64,000 bases of DNA from an uncultured Paracoccaceae bacterium (GTDB taxonomy: Bacteria; Pseudomonadota; Alphaproteobacteria; Rhodobacterales; Rhodobacteraceae): positions 1,178,001-1,242,000 of the forward strand of contig CANNFQ010000001.1 of assembly GCA_947503925.1 (NCBI GenBank), in the 5' to 3' direction. The translations under genes and the position numbers were made by a program. The notes below the pieces were generated by a model. It was given only the letters and a program-made list of their open reading frames with translations, searched no databases and was not told the origin of the DNA. How positions within the stretch are numbered: position 1 is the first letter of the stretch; every line of letters begins with the position of its first letter. Of the stretch, positions 51,875 through 60,585 are shown piece after piece.

Positions 51875-52923
51875 TGCGCCGCCGCCAATTCCTTGGCGCG
51901 TTAGGAGCCAGCACCGCCATGCCTGCCCATGCCCTGCCAATTGGTCACCACGTCCCAGCTGAAGAAGACCGCCACCAGCGGACCTTCATGCAATGGCCAA
52001 TCAGCCGGGCGGTCCATCCAGACCGGCTATTTCTGGACATGACGCAGGACGCAATTGCGCGGATCGCTAATAGGATTGCCGATTTCGAACCGGTGACGAT
52101 GCTCGCTCACTCAGATGATCACGCGCGTGCCAAACGCAAACTATCTGGCGCAGTAGAACTGTGGGATATCCAGACCGAGGACCTGTGGTGCCGCGACGCC
52201 GGGCCGATCTTTGTCAAAGGCACCGGTGGGCTGGCCATCAGCCATATCCAGTTCAACGGTTGGGGCGAAAAACAAATCAACAGCCGTGACAGCCAGATCG
52301 CAGCCAGGGTCGCCGAACGGCTCGACCTGCCGCTGATCCCCACCAGGCTGAAGGGTGAGGCGGGCGGCGTCGAACAGGACGGGCACGGGTTGCTGATGGC
52401 GCATGAAAGCTCTTGGGTGAACAACAACCGGAACCCCGGTCTCAGCCGGGCGGAAATCGAAACCCGGTTGCTGGATGCCTACGGGGCCACGCGGATGATC
52501 TGGGCGCCGGGGATCTGGGGCGAAGATATCACCGACTACCATATCGACAGTCTCGCCCGCTTCACCGGGCCGGGGCGGGTTCTGATAAACTTGCCCGACG
52601 ATCCGGTTATGAATGACCCGTTTCACCGGGCGGCTTTTGAAACATATGACATCCTTCTGGCCGCGGGCCTTGATGTCGATGTCATCGCCGAACCCAACCA
52701 GCGGCGCGTGCGGTCGATCGATTTTGTCGCCAGCTACACCAACTACTATGTCTGCAACGGGGCGGTCATCGCGGCACAGTTCGGCGACCCGGCAACGGAT
52801 GCGGCCGCAACAGCCGCACTGGCCCGCCACTACCCCGACCGCGAAATCGTCACGCTGAATGTCGACCCGCTGGGCGAACTCGGTGGTGGCATCCACTGCG
52901 CAACCCAGCAGATACCGGCCTGA
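51874..52923 (+). CDS. agmatine deiminase / peptidylarginine deiminase-like protein with Tat signal
   Basis: The protein has 349 residues from the ATG overlapping the dnaB stop (AGGAG upstream). A twin-arginine type signal MRRRQFLGALGASTAMPAHA suggests export of a folded protein. The mature part is a guanidine-group-modifying enzyme of the AgDI/PAD_porph family: TFMQWPISRAVHPD, DLWCRDAGPIFV, GVEQDGHGLLMAHESSWVN, a catalytic histidine in DYHIDSLARF and the catalytic cysteine in LGGGIHCATQQIPA. It would hydrolyse agmatine or a related guanidine compound. Cytoplasmic homologues lack a signal, so an exported form is notable. Confidence 0.9.
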   Translation: MRRRQFLGALGASTAMPAHALPIGHHVPAEEDRHQRTFMQWPISRAVHPDRLFLDMTQDAIARIANRIADFEPVTMLAHSDDHARAKRKLSGAVELWDIQTEDLWCRDAGPIFVKGTGGLAISHIQFNGWGEKQINSRDSQIAARVAERLDLPLIPTRLKGEAGGVEQDGHGLLMAHESSWVNNNRNPGLSRAEIETRLLDAYGATRMIWAPGIWGEDITDYHIDSLARFTGPGRVLINLPDDPVMNDPFHRAAFETYDILLAAGLDVDVIAEPNQRRVRSIDFVASYTNYYVCNGAVIAAQFGDPATDAAATAALARHYPDREIVTLNVDPLGELGGGIHCATQQIPA

Positions 52924-52940
52924 CACGCCCGTAAAATCGC

Positions 52941-52971
52941 TTGACCTGGAGTAACTCCAATAGGCTAACTC
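52941..52971 (+). promoter_or_regulatory. MerR-type promoter of the MerR/aldo-keto reductase pair
   Basis: A -35 TTGACC (52941-52946) is followed by a 19-bp spacer and TAACTC (52966-52971). The spacer holds the perfect palindrome TGGAGTAACTCCA (52947-52959). A long 19-bp spacer containing a dyad is the hallmark of promoters twisted open by MerR-family activators. Confidence 0.7.
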
Positions 52972-52993
52972 AATCGCCATCGGAGGAACCCAC

Positions 52994-53371
52994 ATGCGAA
53001 TCAACGAAGCGGCAGCCAGTTCCGGACTAAGCCATGACACGATCCGGTTCTACGAAAAATCGGGCATGCTGCCATCCATTCAGCGCGATGCGCGGGGCTG
53101 GCGGATTTTCAGCACAGCCGATGTCAACTGGCTGACCACGCTAGAACGACTGCGAGTCACCGGCATGCCGCTGGATGATGTCAAACGCTTCGCCAAATCC
53201 GCCCATGCACCCGATTGCGACAACCCCGCCCAACAGGCGATACGGCTGGCGTTGCTCGAAGCCCATGCCGAAACGCTGGCCGGGCGGCGCGCGGAACTCG
53301 ACGCATGCGAGGCCTATCTCCGCCACAAGATCCAGATCTATCGCAAGAGAAAGGACATCTCAGATGGCTGA
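52994..53371 (+). CDS. MerR-family transcriptional regulator
   Basis: The 125-residue protein has an N-terminal MerR HTH (MRINEAAASSGLSHDTIRFY, then MLPSIQRDARGWRIFSTADV) and a coiled-coil dimerisation helix. It contains a cysteine at DCDNPAQQA and another in ELDACEAYL. GGAGGAAC precedes the ATG. It starts 22 bp after a MerR-type promoter and is coupled to the aldo/keto reductase gene by an 8-bp overlap, so it very likely controls both. The size and pairing recall regulators of reactive-aldehyde or redox stress. Confidence 0.92.
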   Translation: MRINEAAASSGLSHDTIRFYEKSGMLPSIQRDARGWRIFSTADVNWLTTLERLRVTGMPLDDVKRFAKSAHAPDCDNPAQQAIRLALLEAHAETLAGRRAELDACEAYLRHKIQIYRKRKDISDG

Positions 53372-54356
53372 TTTCCAACATATTTCCGCAAAACCAACTC
53401 TTGGCCTTGGCTGCTGGGCTATTGGGGGGCCGTTCTACATGGATGGGCGCGCCGTCGGCTGGGGCACGGTTGATGACAACGTCTCGTGTGCGGCCATTGC
53501 CGTTGCGCTCAACCACGGGATCAAACACTTTGATACTGCGCAGGCCTATGGCTGCGGACACTCTGAAACGGTGCTTGGAAAGGCGCTCAAGAACCATCCG
53601 GATGTGGCCATCGCCACCAAGATCGGGCTGGCGATCGATACGGAAACCAAGGAACTGACCGGCCCGATCAACGACCCGGAGCTCATTCGTCAAACCATCG
53701 ACGCGTCGCGAAAACGGTTGGGGCGCGATCGGATCGACCTCGTGCTGCACCACAATAACGAGTTGCCCATTGCAGAGGCCAGGCCGGCATTTGACATGCT
53801 GGCCACGCTTTATGACCAAGGGATCATCGGCGCCTATGGGTGGTCGACAGATTTCCCCGAAAGTGCCCGCGCCTTCACCGATCACCCCGGCTTCACCACC
53901 ATCGAACATGCCATGAATGTTCTGAAACCCGCACGGCAGATCGTCCCGGTCATCGAAGGCACAAACCTGCTGTCGCTGATCCGCTCGCCCCTCGCCATGG
54001 GGGTGCTGGGTGGAAAATACGACGCGAAAACGCAGTTCAGCAAGGATGAGATCAGAGGCAGCAACCCCGGATGGCAGGATTACTTCAGCGATGGCAGGAT
54101 CACTGACGCCTATTTGGCGCAGCTGGACGCAACCCGTGATATCCTGACAAGCGGCGGGCGCAGCCTGGCCCAGGGCGCGTTGGCATGGCTGTGGGCGCGT
54201 ACACCCAACGCGATGCCGATCCCCGGTTTCCGTACACCTGAACAGGTCAATGACCTCTGCGGCGCGTTGGATCACGGGCCGCTAACACAGGCGCAGATGG
54301 ATGAGATTGAAACCATCCTCAACCGACCACAGAAAGACCTACCAAAAGCAAGCTAG
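53364..54356 (+). CDS. aldo/keto reductase
   Basis: The 330-residue protein overlaps the MerR gene by 8 bp. It is a TIM-barrel NADPH-dependent aldo/keto reductase with the catalytic tetrad visible as D in FDTAQAYGCGHSE, Y in the same segment, K in VAIATKIGLAID and H in IDLVLHHNNELP. The cofactor region is GAYGWSTDFPES and IPGFRTPEQVNDL. It probably reduces aldehydes or ketones as part of a MerR-controlled response. Two hairpins follow its stop. Confidence 0.93.
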   Translation: MADFQHISAKPTLGLGCWAIGGPFYMDGRAVGWGTVDDNVSCAAIAVALNHGIKHFDTAQAYGCGHSETVLGKALKNHPDVAIATKIGLAIDTETKELTGPINDPELIRQTIDASRKRLGRDRIDLVLHHNNELPIAEARPAFDMLATLYDQGIIGAYGWSTDFPESARAFTDHPGFTTIEHAMNVLKPARQIVPVIEGTNLLSLIRSPLAMGVLGGKYDAKTQFSKDEIRGSNPGWQDYFSDGRITDAYLAQLDATRDILTSGGRSLAQGALAWLWARTPNAMPIPGFRTPEQVNDLCGALDHGPLTQAQMDEIETILNRPQKDLPKAS

Positions 54357-54369
54357 GGCGCAGCACGAA

Positions 54370-54441
54370 CCCAATGTCTGACACAGACATTGGGATCAAA
54401 TCTTCTCCGAGGGTTGCACTCAGACTTTCGATGAAAGTCTG
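54370..54441. repeat. pair of hairpins between convergent genes
   Basis: Hairpin 1 (54370-54394) has arms CCCAATGTCTG and CAGACATTGGG around ACA. Hairpin 2 (54421-54441) has arms CAGACTTTC and GAAAGTCTG around GAT. Both are perfect with 3-nt loops. They fill the gap between the aldo/keto reductase and the sterol-desaturase-like gene and may act as terminators for both strands. The layout matches the tandem hairpins at 32773-32818. Confidence 0.7.
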
Positions 54442-54444
54442 CCC

Positions 54445-55596
54445 CTACTCTGCCGGTTCCTTCTTCTCTGGCTTCAGGAACGGATAAACAAACTGTCGCC
54501 AATAGCCGCGCGGCACAGTGTCGCCCACAACACCGTAATTCTCCGGCCATTCCTTTTCCGGCAGATGATGCGTTCCGAACAGCCAGTCATAAATCGGAAA
54601 ATGCGACGCATAATTGATATCAATCGCCGCCCGGTCCGACCCGTGATGCCAGTGATGAAAACGCGGTGTGACCAGAAACCGTTCAACAAAGCCCAGTTTC
54701 CAACCGATATTGGCGTGAATGAAGCTGGAATAGAAATACACGATCAAGAGATAGCCCTGTATCGCCGCCGGGTCGAAACCCAGCGTGAACATCGGCACCG
54801 CCGTCAACCCGCGCAGCACGGCGATTTCCACAAAATGCATACGCGCACCAGCCAGCCAGTCCATCTTTTTGGTGGAATGATGGATGGCATGAAAACGCCA
54901 CAACACAGGGAATGTATGAAACGCCCGATGTACCCAATATTGGACAAAATCCGTCGCCATCATGATGATCAAGACCTGCAGCCAGAAGGGCAGATTGACG
55001 ATATAGATACGCACATCATCCAATGGGATCTGCGCATTCACATAGTTCGACGGGGCCAGCGTGATAAAGCCAAGGATTTGCACCAGCATGGAACTGACGA
55101 GATAATAAAACATATCTTCCTGCCATTCCTCGCGGAACACGGTCTGCTCACCTCGGGCCGGAAAAAACCGCTCCAACGGAACAAACAGGAAGCCGACAAT
55201 CAGTACGTTGATGATGAAATAGTCGAGGCCAAAATAGAAGGCTTGCGGCGCATTCCCAGCGATCTGTGGCTGGGTTGTGGCCATCAACGACGCGACCACT
55301 GAAACCGCCAGCGCGGTCCACCCCAGTGATTTCCGGGCACTCAGGATCAGGCTCAGAAGCGAAAGCGCATAGCCTGACAGCAAGACAAACCGCAGGAACA
55401 CCGTGACGACACCGCTATCCTGGATGAATGCGATTTCGGGGTATGAAAACGTTTCTGGAAACCAGCGCAGCAGGACGATCAGAAGCCCCGCAATCGACGC
55501 AAGCAAGGCCAACGCACCCGACAGCCAGCCACTGCCCAAAGGGCGTTCTTCACGGGGTGTTTCCAGCTGTATGATTACTTTTTTCAGAATACGCAA
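54445..55596 (-). CDS. sterol desaturase / fatty acid hydroxylase family membrane protein
   Basis: The 383-residue protein has several transmembrane helices and the di-iron histidine clusters of the family: HRAFH in DFVQYWVHRAFHTFPVLW, HAIHHS in FHAIHHSTKKMDW, FIHANIGW, and HHWHH in FHHWHHGSDRAAIDINYASH. Such enzymes hydroxylate or desaturate lipids at the membrane. An N-terminal extension of about 120 residues with three helices precedes the catalytic part. Its lipid substrate is unknown; hopanoids, carotenoids or fatty acids are possible. Confidence 0.92.
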   Translation of the reverse strand: MRILKKVIIQLETPREERPLGSGWLSGALALLASIAGLLIVLLRWFPETFSYPEIAFIQDSGVVTVFLRFVLLSGYALSLLSLILSARKSLGWTALAVSVVASLMATTQPQIAGNAPQAFYFGLDYFIINVLIVGFLFVPLERFFPARGEQTVFREEWQEDMFYYLVSSMLVQILGFITLAPSNYVNAQIPLDDVRIYIVNLPFWLQVLIIMMATDFVQYWVHRAFHTFPVLWRFHAIHHSTKKMDWLAGARMHFVEIAVLRGLTAVPMFTLGFDPAAIQGYLLIVYFYSSFIHANIGWKLGFVERFLVTPRFHHWHHGSDRAAIDINYASHFPIYDWLFGTHHLPEKEWPENYGVVGDTVPRGYWRQFVYPFLKPEKKEPAE

Positions 55597-55923
55597 ACCG
55601 ACCTCCTGTCTGTTCTACTTTTTCTAACAGCAGATTGCTGAAGACAAAATGGGATTCCATGTTTCATCCCAAACCCGATTCGGGTTTTGCCCGAAATGCT
55701 GTCGTTAACGCAACAGCACCGCTCTCTCGATTTATCGGGGGCTTCGCCGCAAACCTGCCATACGGTTTGCCGACGCATCGCCGACGCTTTGCCGAACGGT
55801 TAAAAACCAGCAAAACAGGGAAATTAACCCAATTTCGCCACCAGTCCCGATCTTGCGCCAGTCAAACTGCGCACGTGCTGTTAACCTCTTGCCGCGCGCC
55901 GCGACCCCTGCCAAAAGAACGGC
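55597..55923. other. intergenic region with a perfect AAACCCGA dyad
   Basis: These 327 bases separate the divergent desaturase-like gene and alr. I see no gene. A perfect dyad with arms AAACCCGA and TCGGGTTT around one base lies at 55671-55687, about 75 bp upstream of the desaturase start. Several CCGACGC/GCCGAAC repeats occur at 55768-55800. Confidence 0.5.
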
Positions 55924-56961
55924 ATGGGAACCGGACGCCTGACAATTGACCTTGATGCCGTCGTCGCAAATTGGCGCGCGCTGGATGGCATGACGACTTG
56001 CAAAACCGCCGCTGTGATCAAGGCAGACGGCTATGGTTTGGGTGCCGCAAACGTCGCAAAGGCACTGTTCAAGGCTGGGGTACGTCAGTTCTTTGTCGCC
56101 GTAGCAGAAGAAGCCGTGCCGATCCGGGCAGAATTGGGCGAAAAACCTGATATTTCAATCTTTTCCGGGCATATGAAGGGCGACGCAGACCTACTGCGCG
56201 AACTCAAACTGACGCCCTTGCTGAACTCGGTCGAACAATTGACCCACCATTTTGAGGTACTGCCAGGACACCGGTTCGGGATCCAACTTGACACCGGAAT
56301 GAACAGGCTGGGGATGGAGTTGCAGGAATGGGCCGCAGTGGCAGAACTGGCACTTGCCCAACATCCGACATTGGTGATGTCGCATCTGGCCTGCGCCGAT
56401 GAACCCGACCATCCGATGAACCCCTACCAGCTTGATAACTTTAAGAAAATGACAGACGGGATCAACGCACCAAGGTCGCTGGCGGCGACGGGTGGTATCC
56501 TTCTTGGCCCGGATTACCATTTCGACCTGACCCGCCCGGGCATCGGGCTCTATGGCGGACTGCCATTTGAAGGGGCGCAAGCCACGGTCGAACTTGATCT
56601 GCCCGTCATTCAGATACGCGACGTTGCGGCGGGCGAGGTTGTGGGTTACGCCAACTCTTGGCAAGCCGAACGCCCGTCGAAAATCGCCACGGTTTCAGGA
56701 GGTTACGCCGACGGGATCTTTCGTATCCTGTCAGATAAGGCAACGCTCTACCACGGTGTGCAGCCCTGCCCAGTCGTCGGACGGGTTTCCATGGACCTGC
56801 TGACTGTCGATGTGACAGACCTACCCGAGGTGCCAAGCAAACTGTCGCTGATCGGCCCGCAACAATCCGTTGATGACCTGGCAAACGCAGCAAAAACAAT
56901 CGGTTATGAGGTGCTGACGCAATTAGGCGGGCGCTATAACAGGAAAACCTTTGGCAAGTGA
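55924..56961 (+). CDS. alr: alanine racemase
   Basis: The 345-residue PLP enzyme makes D-alanine for peptidoglycan. The PLP lysine is in [20 protein letters not shown] near residue 35 and the second catalytic tyrosine region is [28 protein letters not shown]-type sequence reads [21 protein letters not shown] slightly short size is normal for alphaproteobacterial forms. The gene following it encodes a PqiA-like protein. mrcA and amiC, also cell-wall genes, are far away in this window. Confidence 0.95.
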   Translation: MGTGRLTIDLDAVVANWRALDGMTTCKTAAVIKADGYGLGAANVAKALFKAGVRQFFVAVAEEAVPIRAELGEKPDISIFSGHMKGDADLLRELKLTPLLNSVEQLTHHFEVLPGHRFGIQLDTGMNRLGMELQEWAAVAELALAQHPTLVMSHLACADEPDHPMNPYQLDNFKKMTDGINAPRSLAATGGILLGPDYHFDLTRPGIGLYGGLPFEGAQATVELDLPVIQIRDVAAGEVVGYANSWQAERPSKIATVSGGYADGIFRILSDKATLYHGVQPCPVVGRVSMDLLTVDVTDLPEVPSKLSLIGPQQSVDDLANAAKTIGYEVLTQLGGRYNRKTFGK

Positions 56962-57021
56962 TGGTCTTGCAATTACATCGAAGACTTGCCACCTGACGCA
57001 CGGGCTCTTTTAAGGTTTTCC

Positions 57022-57468
57022 ATGTTGAATGTTCTGCGCATTGCCAATCTGGCACTTTTGGTCCTTTTCCCAATCGCATGGTTCGCGCCACTGATGCGCG
57101 CCGGTCTGCTACCGCTGTTCGGACTGAGCGAAATCAGCGTCATTTCAGGCATGCAAAGCCTTTGGAAAAGCGACGTGGCGCTGGCCCTTCTGGTCACGGC
57201 TTTTGCGCTTTTTGCGCCCTACCTGAAGACCATCGGCCTAGCGTTGGTGCATTTTAACCTGTTGAAAGACAAAACATTACCTGCACTGTCATGGATCGGA
57301 AAACTGGCAATGGCCGATGTGTTCCTGATCGCCCTTTACATCGTTGTCTTCAAAGGTGTGGGCGTGGGCAAGGTGGAAACCGGCTGGGGGCTATATATGT
57401 TCACGGCCTGTATTCTGGCCTCAATCATTATTTCGGCCCTGACACCAAAGGCTAAAACACAAACCTGA
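57022..57468 (+). CDS. PqiA-like membrane protein
   Basis: The protein has 148 residues from the ATG at 57022 (AAGG 7 nt upstream). It has four transmembrane helices and a paraquat-inducible-protein-A-like pattern: SEISVISGMQSLWKSDVALA, FAPYLKTIGLALVHFNLL and LSWIGKLAMADVFLIALYIV. The family takes part in membrane lipid homeostasis in other bacteria (PqiABC). Here only a single PqiA unit is present and no MCE gene is next to it. Confidence 0.8.
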   Translation: MLNVLRIANLALLVLFPIAWFAPLMRAGLLPLFGLSEISVISGMQSLWKSDVALALLVTAFALFAPYLKTIGLALVHFNLLKDKTLPALSWIGKLAMADVFLIALYIVVFKGVGVGKVETGWGLYMFTACILASIIISALTPKAKTQT

Positions 57469-57544
57469 CGCGCAAACGCGATTTTTCCCCTTTCTTGTCG
57501 GCCTGTCTTACGGCCCTATCTGGCCGAAAGATGGAGAAAAAATC

Positions 57545-58234
57545 ATGAAAAAACAACTTGCTGAGTTTCTCGGCACCTTCACCCTGGTCCTGTTTGGTTG
57601 CGGGTCGGCGGTGATTGCAGGGGCAGATATCGGGCTCACCGGGATCAGCTTTGCCTTTGGTCTGGCATTGATCGGCATGGCCTATGCAATTGGTCCGGTC
57701 TCGGGCTGTCACATCAATCCTGCGGTGTCACTTGGTGCGGTGGCCGCCGGGCGCATGCCGCTGGGCGAGGCAATCAAATACATCGTCGCGCAGATGGCTG
57801 GCGGCATCGCCGCCGCCGCAATTCTGCTAATGATCGCAGCAGGCAAGGCGGATTATTCGGTTGCCGCAAATGGTTTGGGCCAGAACGGCTGGGGTACAGG
57901 ATACCTGGGCGAATACAACATGTACGCCGCTTTCCTCTTTGAATTCATTGCAACTTTCCTATTTGTGGCAGTGATCCTCGGGGCCACCGGGGCGGCGGCA
58001 CCGGCGCAGTTTGCGGGTCTGGCGATTGGGTTGACGCTGGTGGCGATCCACCTTGTAGGGATCAACATCACCGGCGTTTCTGTGAACCCCGCCCGGTCAT
58101 TTGGTCCGGCCTTGTTCGCAGGCGGCGCAGCAATTGGGCAGCTTTGGTTGTTCATCGTCGCCCCGATCGCAGGCGCCGTGGCAGCTGGCCTTCTCTTCAA
58201 ATCGGGTATGTTGGATGCTGACGAGCAATCATAA
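57545..58234 (+). CDS. aqpZ: aquaporin Z
   Basis: The 229-residue channel has six transmembrane helices and the two NPA loops (SGCHINPAVSLG and GVSVNPARSFGPA). The selectivity-filter histidine is present in ALVAIHLVGINITG-type sequence (VAIHLVGINITG) with the arginine after the second NPA, which points to water and not glycerol. The start codon follows GGAG by 8 nt. It is a stand-alone gene before radA. Confidence 0.95.
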   Translation: MKKQLAEFLGTFTLVLFGCGSAVIAGADIGLTGISFAFGLALIGMAYAIGPVSGCHINPAVSLGAVAAGRMPLGEAIKYIVAQMAGGIAAAAILLMIAAGKADYSVAANGLGQNGWGTGYLGEYNMYAAFLFEFIATFLFVAVILGATGAAAPAQFAGLAIGLTLVAIHLVGINITGVSVNPARSFGPALFAGGAAIGQLWLFIVAPIAGAVAAGLLFKSGMLDADEQS

Positions 58235-58322
58235 TACCTGAAACGCATGGCCGCGCATTCCCCTGTGCGGCCATGCAATTCGGGCCATTGCCGTTTGGGT
58301 CGAATTGGGCCAAAAGGTGAAC

Positions 58323-59687
58323 ATGGCCAAAGATCTCTCTTACGTATGTTCTGAATGTGGCGCGTCCTTTCGCAAATGGTCCGGGCAATGTGATGCCTGT
58401 CAGGCGTGGAACACGATCACCGAAGGCAAGGCACTTGCAAGCGGGCCGAAAGGAAAATCGCTGGGGGCGCTACGCGGCAAACCAATCCCCCTGACAGATC
58501 TGGAAACACAGGAGAAGGAACCGCCCCGGACCACTGCCGGTGTTGGTGAGCTGGACAGGGTTCTTGGCGGCGGGTTGGTCAAAGCATCGGCCCTTCTGGT
58601 GGGCGGTGATCCGGGGATCGGTAAATCAACACTGCTCCTGCAAGCGGCGGCAAGATTTGCCCGCAACGGCCTGAAAGTCATCTATATTTCCGGCGAGGAA
58701 TCGAATGCACAGGTGCAGATGCGCGCCCGCCGGTTGGGGTTGGAGAAAAGCCCGGTGCAACTTGCGGCCGAAACGAACTTGCGTGATATCCTGACCACGC
58801 TGGAGGCTGAAAAACCCGATCTGGCAATCATCGATTCCATTCAGACGATGTGGGCTGACAATGTCGACAGCGCACCGGGCAGCGTCTCCCAGGTCCGTTC
58901 ATCGGCACATGAACTGACCACGTTCGCCAAACGCAATGGCATGGCTGTGGTCATGGTTGGTCACGTAACCAAAGAAGGGGCCATCGCGGGGCCCCGGGTC
59001 GTTGAACATATGGTCGACACGGTGCTCTATTTCGAAGGCGAGCGCGGCCACCAGTTCCGCATTCTGCGTTCGGTGAAGAACCGTTTTGGCCCGGCAGATG
59101 AAATCGGCGTATTTGAAATGACCGGCAAAGGACTGGCTGAGGTCAAGAATCCCTCTGCCCTGTTTTTATCCGAAAGGGGCACCCCTGCCCCCGGTTCCGT
59201 GGTCTTTGCAGGCATCGAAGGGTCGCGCCCGATGCTATGCGAGATACAGGCACTTGTGGCACCTTCGCCACACAGCCAACCGCGCCGATCCGTCGTCGGA
59301 TGGGATGGCGGCAGGCTCGCGATGATCCTTGCCGTACTTGAATCCCGCTGCGGCGTGCCCTTCACCGGATTGGACGTATACCTCAATGTTGCAGGGGGTT
59401 TGCGCATTTCTGAACCGGGTGCAGACCTTGCTGTTGCGGCCGCACTGGTGTCGGCCCGAGAGGACGCAGCATTGCCAAAAGATGCCGTTGTGTTCGGGGA
59501 AATCAGCCTATCGGGCGCGTTGCGTCCGGTCGTCCAAACCGAAAATAGATTGAAAGAAGCCCAGAAACTTGGTTTTACCACGGCGATCATTCCGCAACAG
59601 GCAAAACAGCCTGCGGTAACCGGTTTGGGCCTGCGCAACGCGTCGGACCTCGCCGGATTTGTTGAAGAGGTATTTGGCGCAGCTTAG
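58323..59687 (+). CDS. radA: DNA repair protein RadA/Sms
   Basis: The protein has 454 residues from the ATG at 58323 (AAGGTG 5 nt upstream). It has an N-terminal four-cysteine zinc finger (YVCSECGASFRKWSGQCDAC), a RecA-like ATPase with Walker A VGGDPGIGKSTLLLQAAARF, Walker B DLAIIDSIQTMW and the RadA-specific KNRFG (RSVKNRFGPADE). The C-terminal Lon-protease-like domain is present (DVYLNVAGGLRISEPGADLA). RadA helps branch migration in recombinational repair. cvpA follows after 22 bp. Confidence 0.96.
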   Translation: MAKDLSYVCSECGASFRKWSGQCDACQAWNTITEGKALASGPKGKSLGALRGKPIPLTDLETQEKEPPRTTAGVGELDRVLGGGLVKASALLVGGDPGIGKSTLLLQAAARFARNGLKVIYISGEESNAQVQMRARRLGLEKSPVQLAAETNLRDILTTLEAEKPDLAIIDSIQTMWADNVDSAPGSVSQVRSSAHELTTFAKRNGMAVVMVGHVTKEGAIAGPRVVEHMVDTVLYFEGERGHQFRILRSVKNRFGPADEIGVFEMTGKGLAEVKNPSALFLSERGTPAPGSVVFAGIEGSRPMLCEIQALVAPSPHSQPRRSVVGWDGGRLAMILAVLESRCGVPFTGLDVYLNVAGGLRISEPGADLAVAAALVSAREDAALPKDAVVFGEISLSGALRPVVQTENRLKEAQKLGFTTAIIPQQAKQPAVTGLGLRNASDLAGFVEEVFGAA

Positions 59688-59709
59688 CGTCGAAGGCAGG
59701 AGACGGACC

Positions 59710-60276
59710 ATGGAAGGTTTCACACTGGTCGACGCGGGCGTCGCGATCATCGTTGTTTTGTCGGGGGTGCTGGCCTACAGCCGCGGCTTCGTACGCGAAG
59801 CGATGGCTATCGTTGGCTGGATCGGTGCGACAATCATCGCATTCATTTTCGCCGATCAGGTTGAGCCGCTGGTGCGGCAAGTCCCGGTTGTTGGCGATTT
59901 CATCGGCGATAGTTGCGAATTGGCAATCATCGCCGCCTTTGCCGCCGTGTTTGCGGTGGCGCTGGTGGTTGTGTCGATCTTTACGCCGCTGTTTTCCAGC
60001 GTCGTACAACGTTCGGCACTTGGCGGGGTGGATCAGGGTCTTGGCTTTCTCTTCGGAGTGTTCCGGGGCATTCTGTTGATTGCGGTTGCTTTCTTTGTTT
60101 ACGACACGATCTTTGCCAGCCAGCAGGTTGCGATGATCGATGACAGTCGATCAGCCCGGGTCTTTGCGCAATTGACCGGCCAGATCGAAGAACAAAATCC
60201 CGAACAGGCACTTGGTTGGATTACAGAGCAGTACCAGCAGCTTGTCGGGACCTGCGGCGCTCCCGTGACAGAATAG
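59710..60276 (+). CDS. cvpA: CvpA family membrane protein
   Basis: The protein has 188 residues from the ATG at 59710 (AGGAGA upstream). It has four transmembrane helices: ITLVDAGVAIIVVLSGVLAY-type start (FTLVDAGVAIIVVLSGVLAY), IVGWIGATIIAFIFADQV, LAIIAAFAAVFAVALVVV and GFLFGVFRGILLIAVAFFVY. The family is needed for colicin V production and membrane integrity in E. coli. The cvpA-purF order here is conserved in many proteobacteria. A strong terminator follows. Confidence 0.93.
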   Translation: MEGFTLVDAGVAIIVVLSGVLAYSRGFVREAMAIVGWIGATIIAFIFADQVEPLVRQVPVVGDFIGDSCELAIIAAFAAVFAVALVVVSIFTPLFSSVVQRSALGGVDQGLGFLFGVFRGILLIAVAFFVYDTIFASQQVAMIDDSRSARVFAQLTGQIEEQNPEQALGWITEQYQQLVGTCGAPVTE

Positions 60277-60298
60277 TCCGAACAACAACGTTTTTGAG

Positions 60299-60332
60299 AC
60301 GGCCATCGCAGCTTGCGGTGGCCGTTTCTGTT
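60299..60332 (+). terminator. terminator after cvpA
   Basis: The stem ACGGCCA-T-CGCA with partner TGCG-G-TGGCCGT and loop GCT is followed by TTTCTGTTT. It lies 22 bp after the cvpA stop. Confidence 0.88.
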
Positions 60333-60585
60333 TGCCCCTTTCATATATCCTCACCGCGGACCTAGGGGCTGATCATGGTGGCTGCGCGCGGATCAACTTC
60401 GCGTCTCCTTGACCCTGCCAATCGCTGCCTGCCAGCCCACTCTGTCACAAACGTACCCTTCCTGAGACAGACCAAGCATTTCCCTTTGCAGAAACATGAT
60501 CGTTTCGTGACAGATGCCCCCCAACCCACTAAGAGGGGGGCAGACCAGTGCCAACGGATTCGGAGCTGCCCTCTTGTCCACCCAG
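60333..60585. other. purF leader region with a G/C hairpin
   Basis: No gene is convincing here. A stem with arms GCCCCCC and GGGGGGC (60516-60522 and 60535-60541) around a 12-nt loop lies 44 bp before the purF ATG. It could be an attenuator or only structured leader RNA. Confidence 0.45.

Noticed and set aside
53181..54275. Open frame of 364 codons antisense to the aldo/keto reductase
   Set aside because: It covers the MerR/reductase pair on the wrong strand with no protein-like features.
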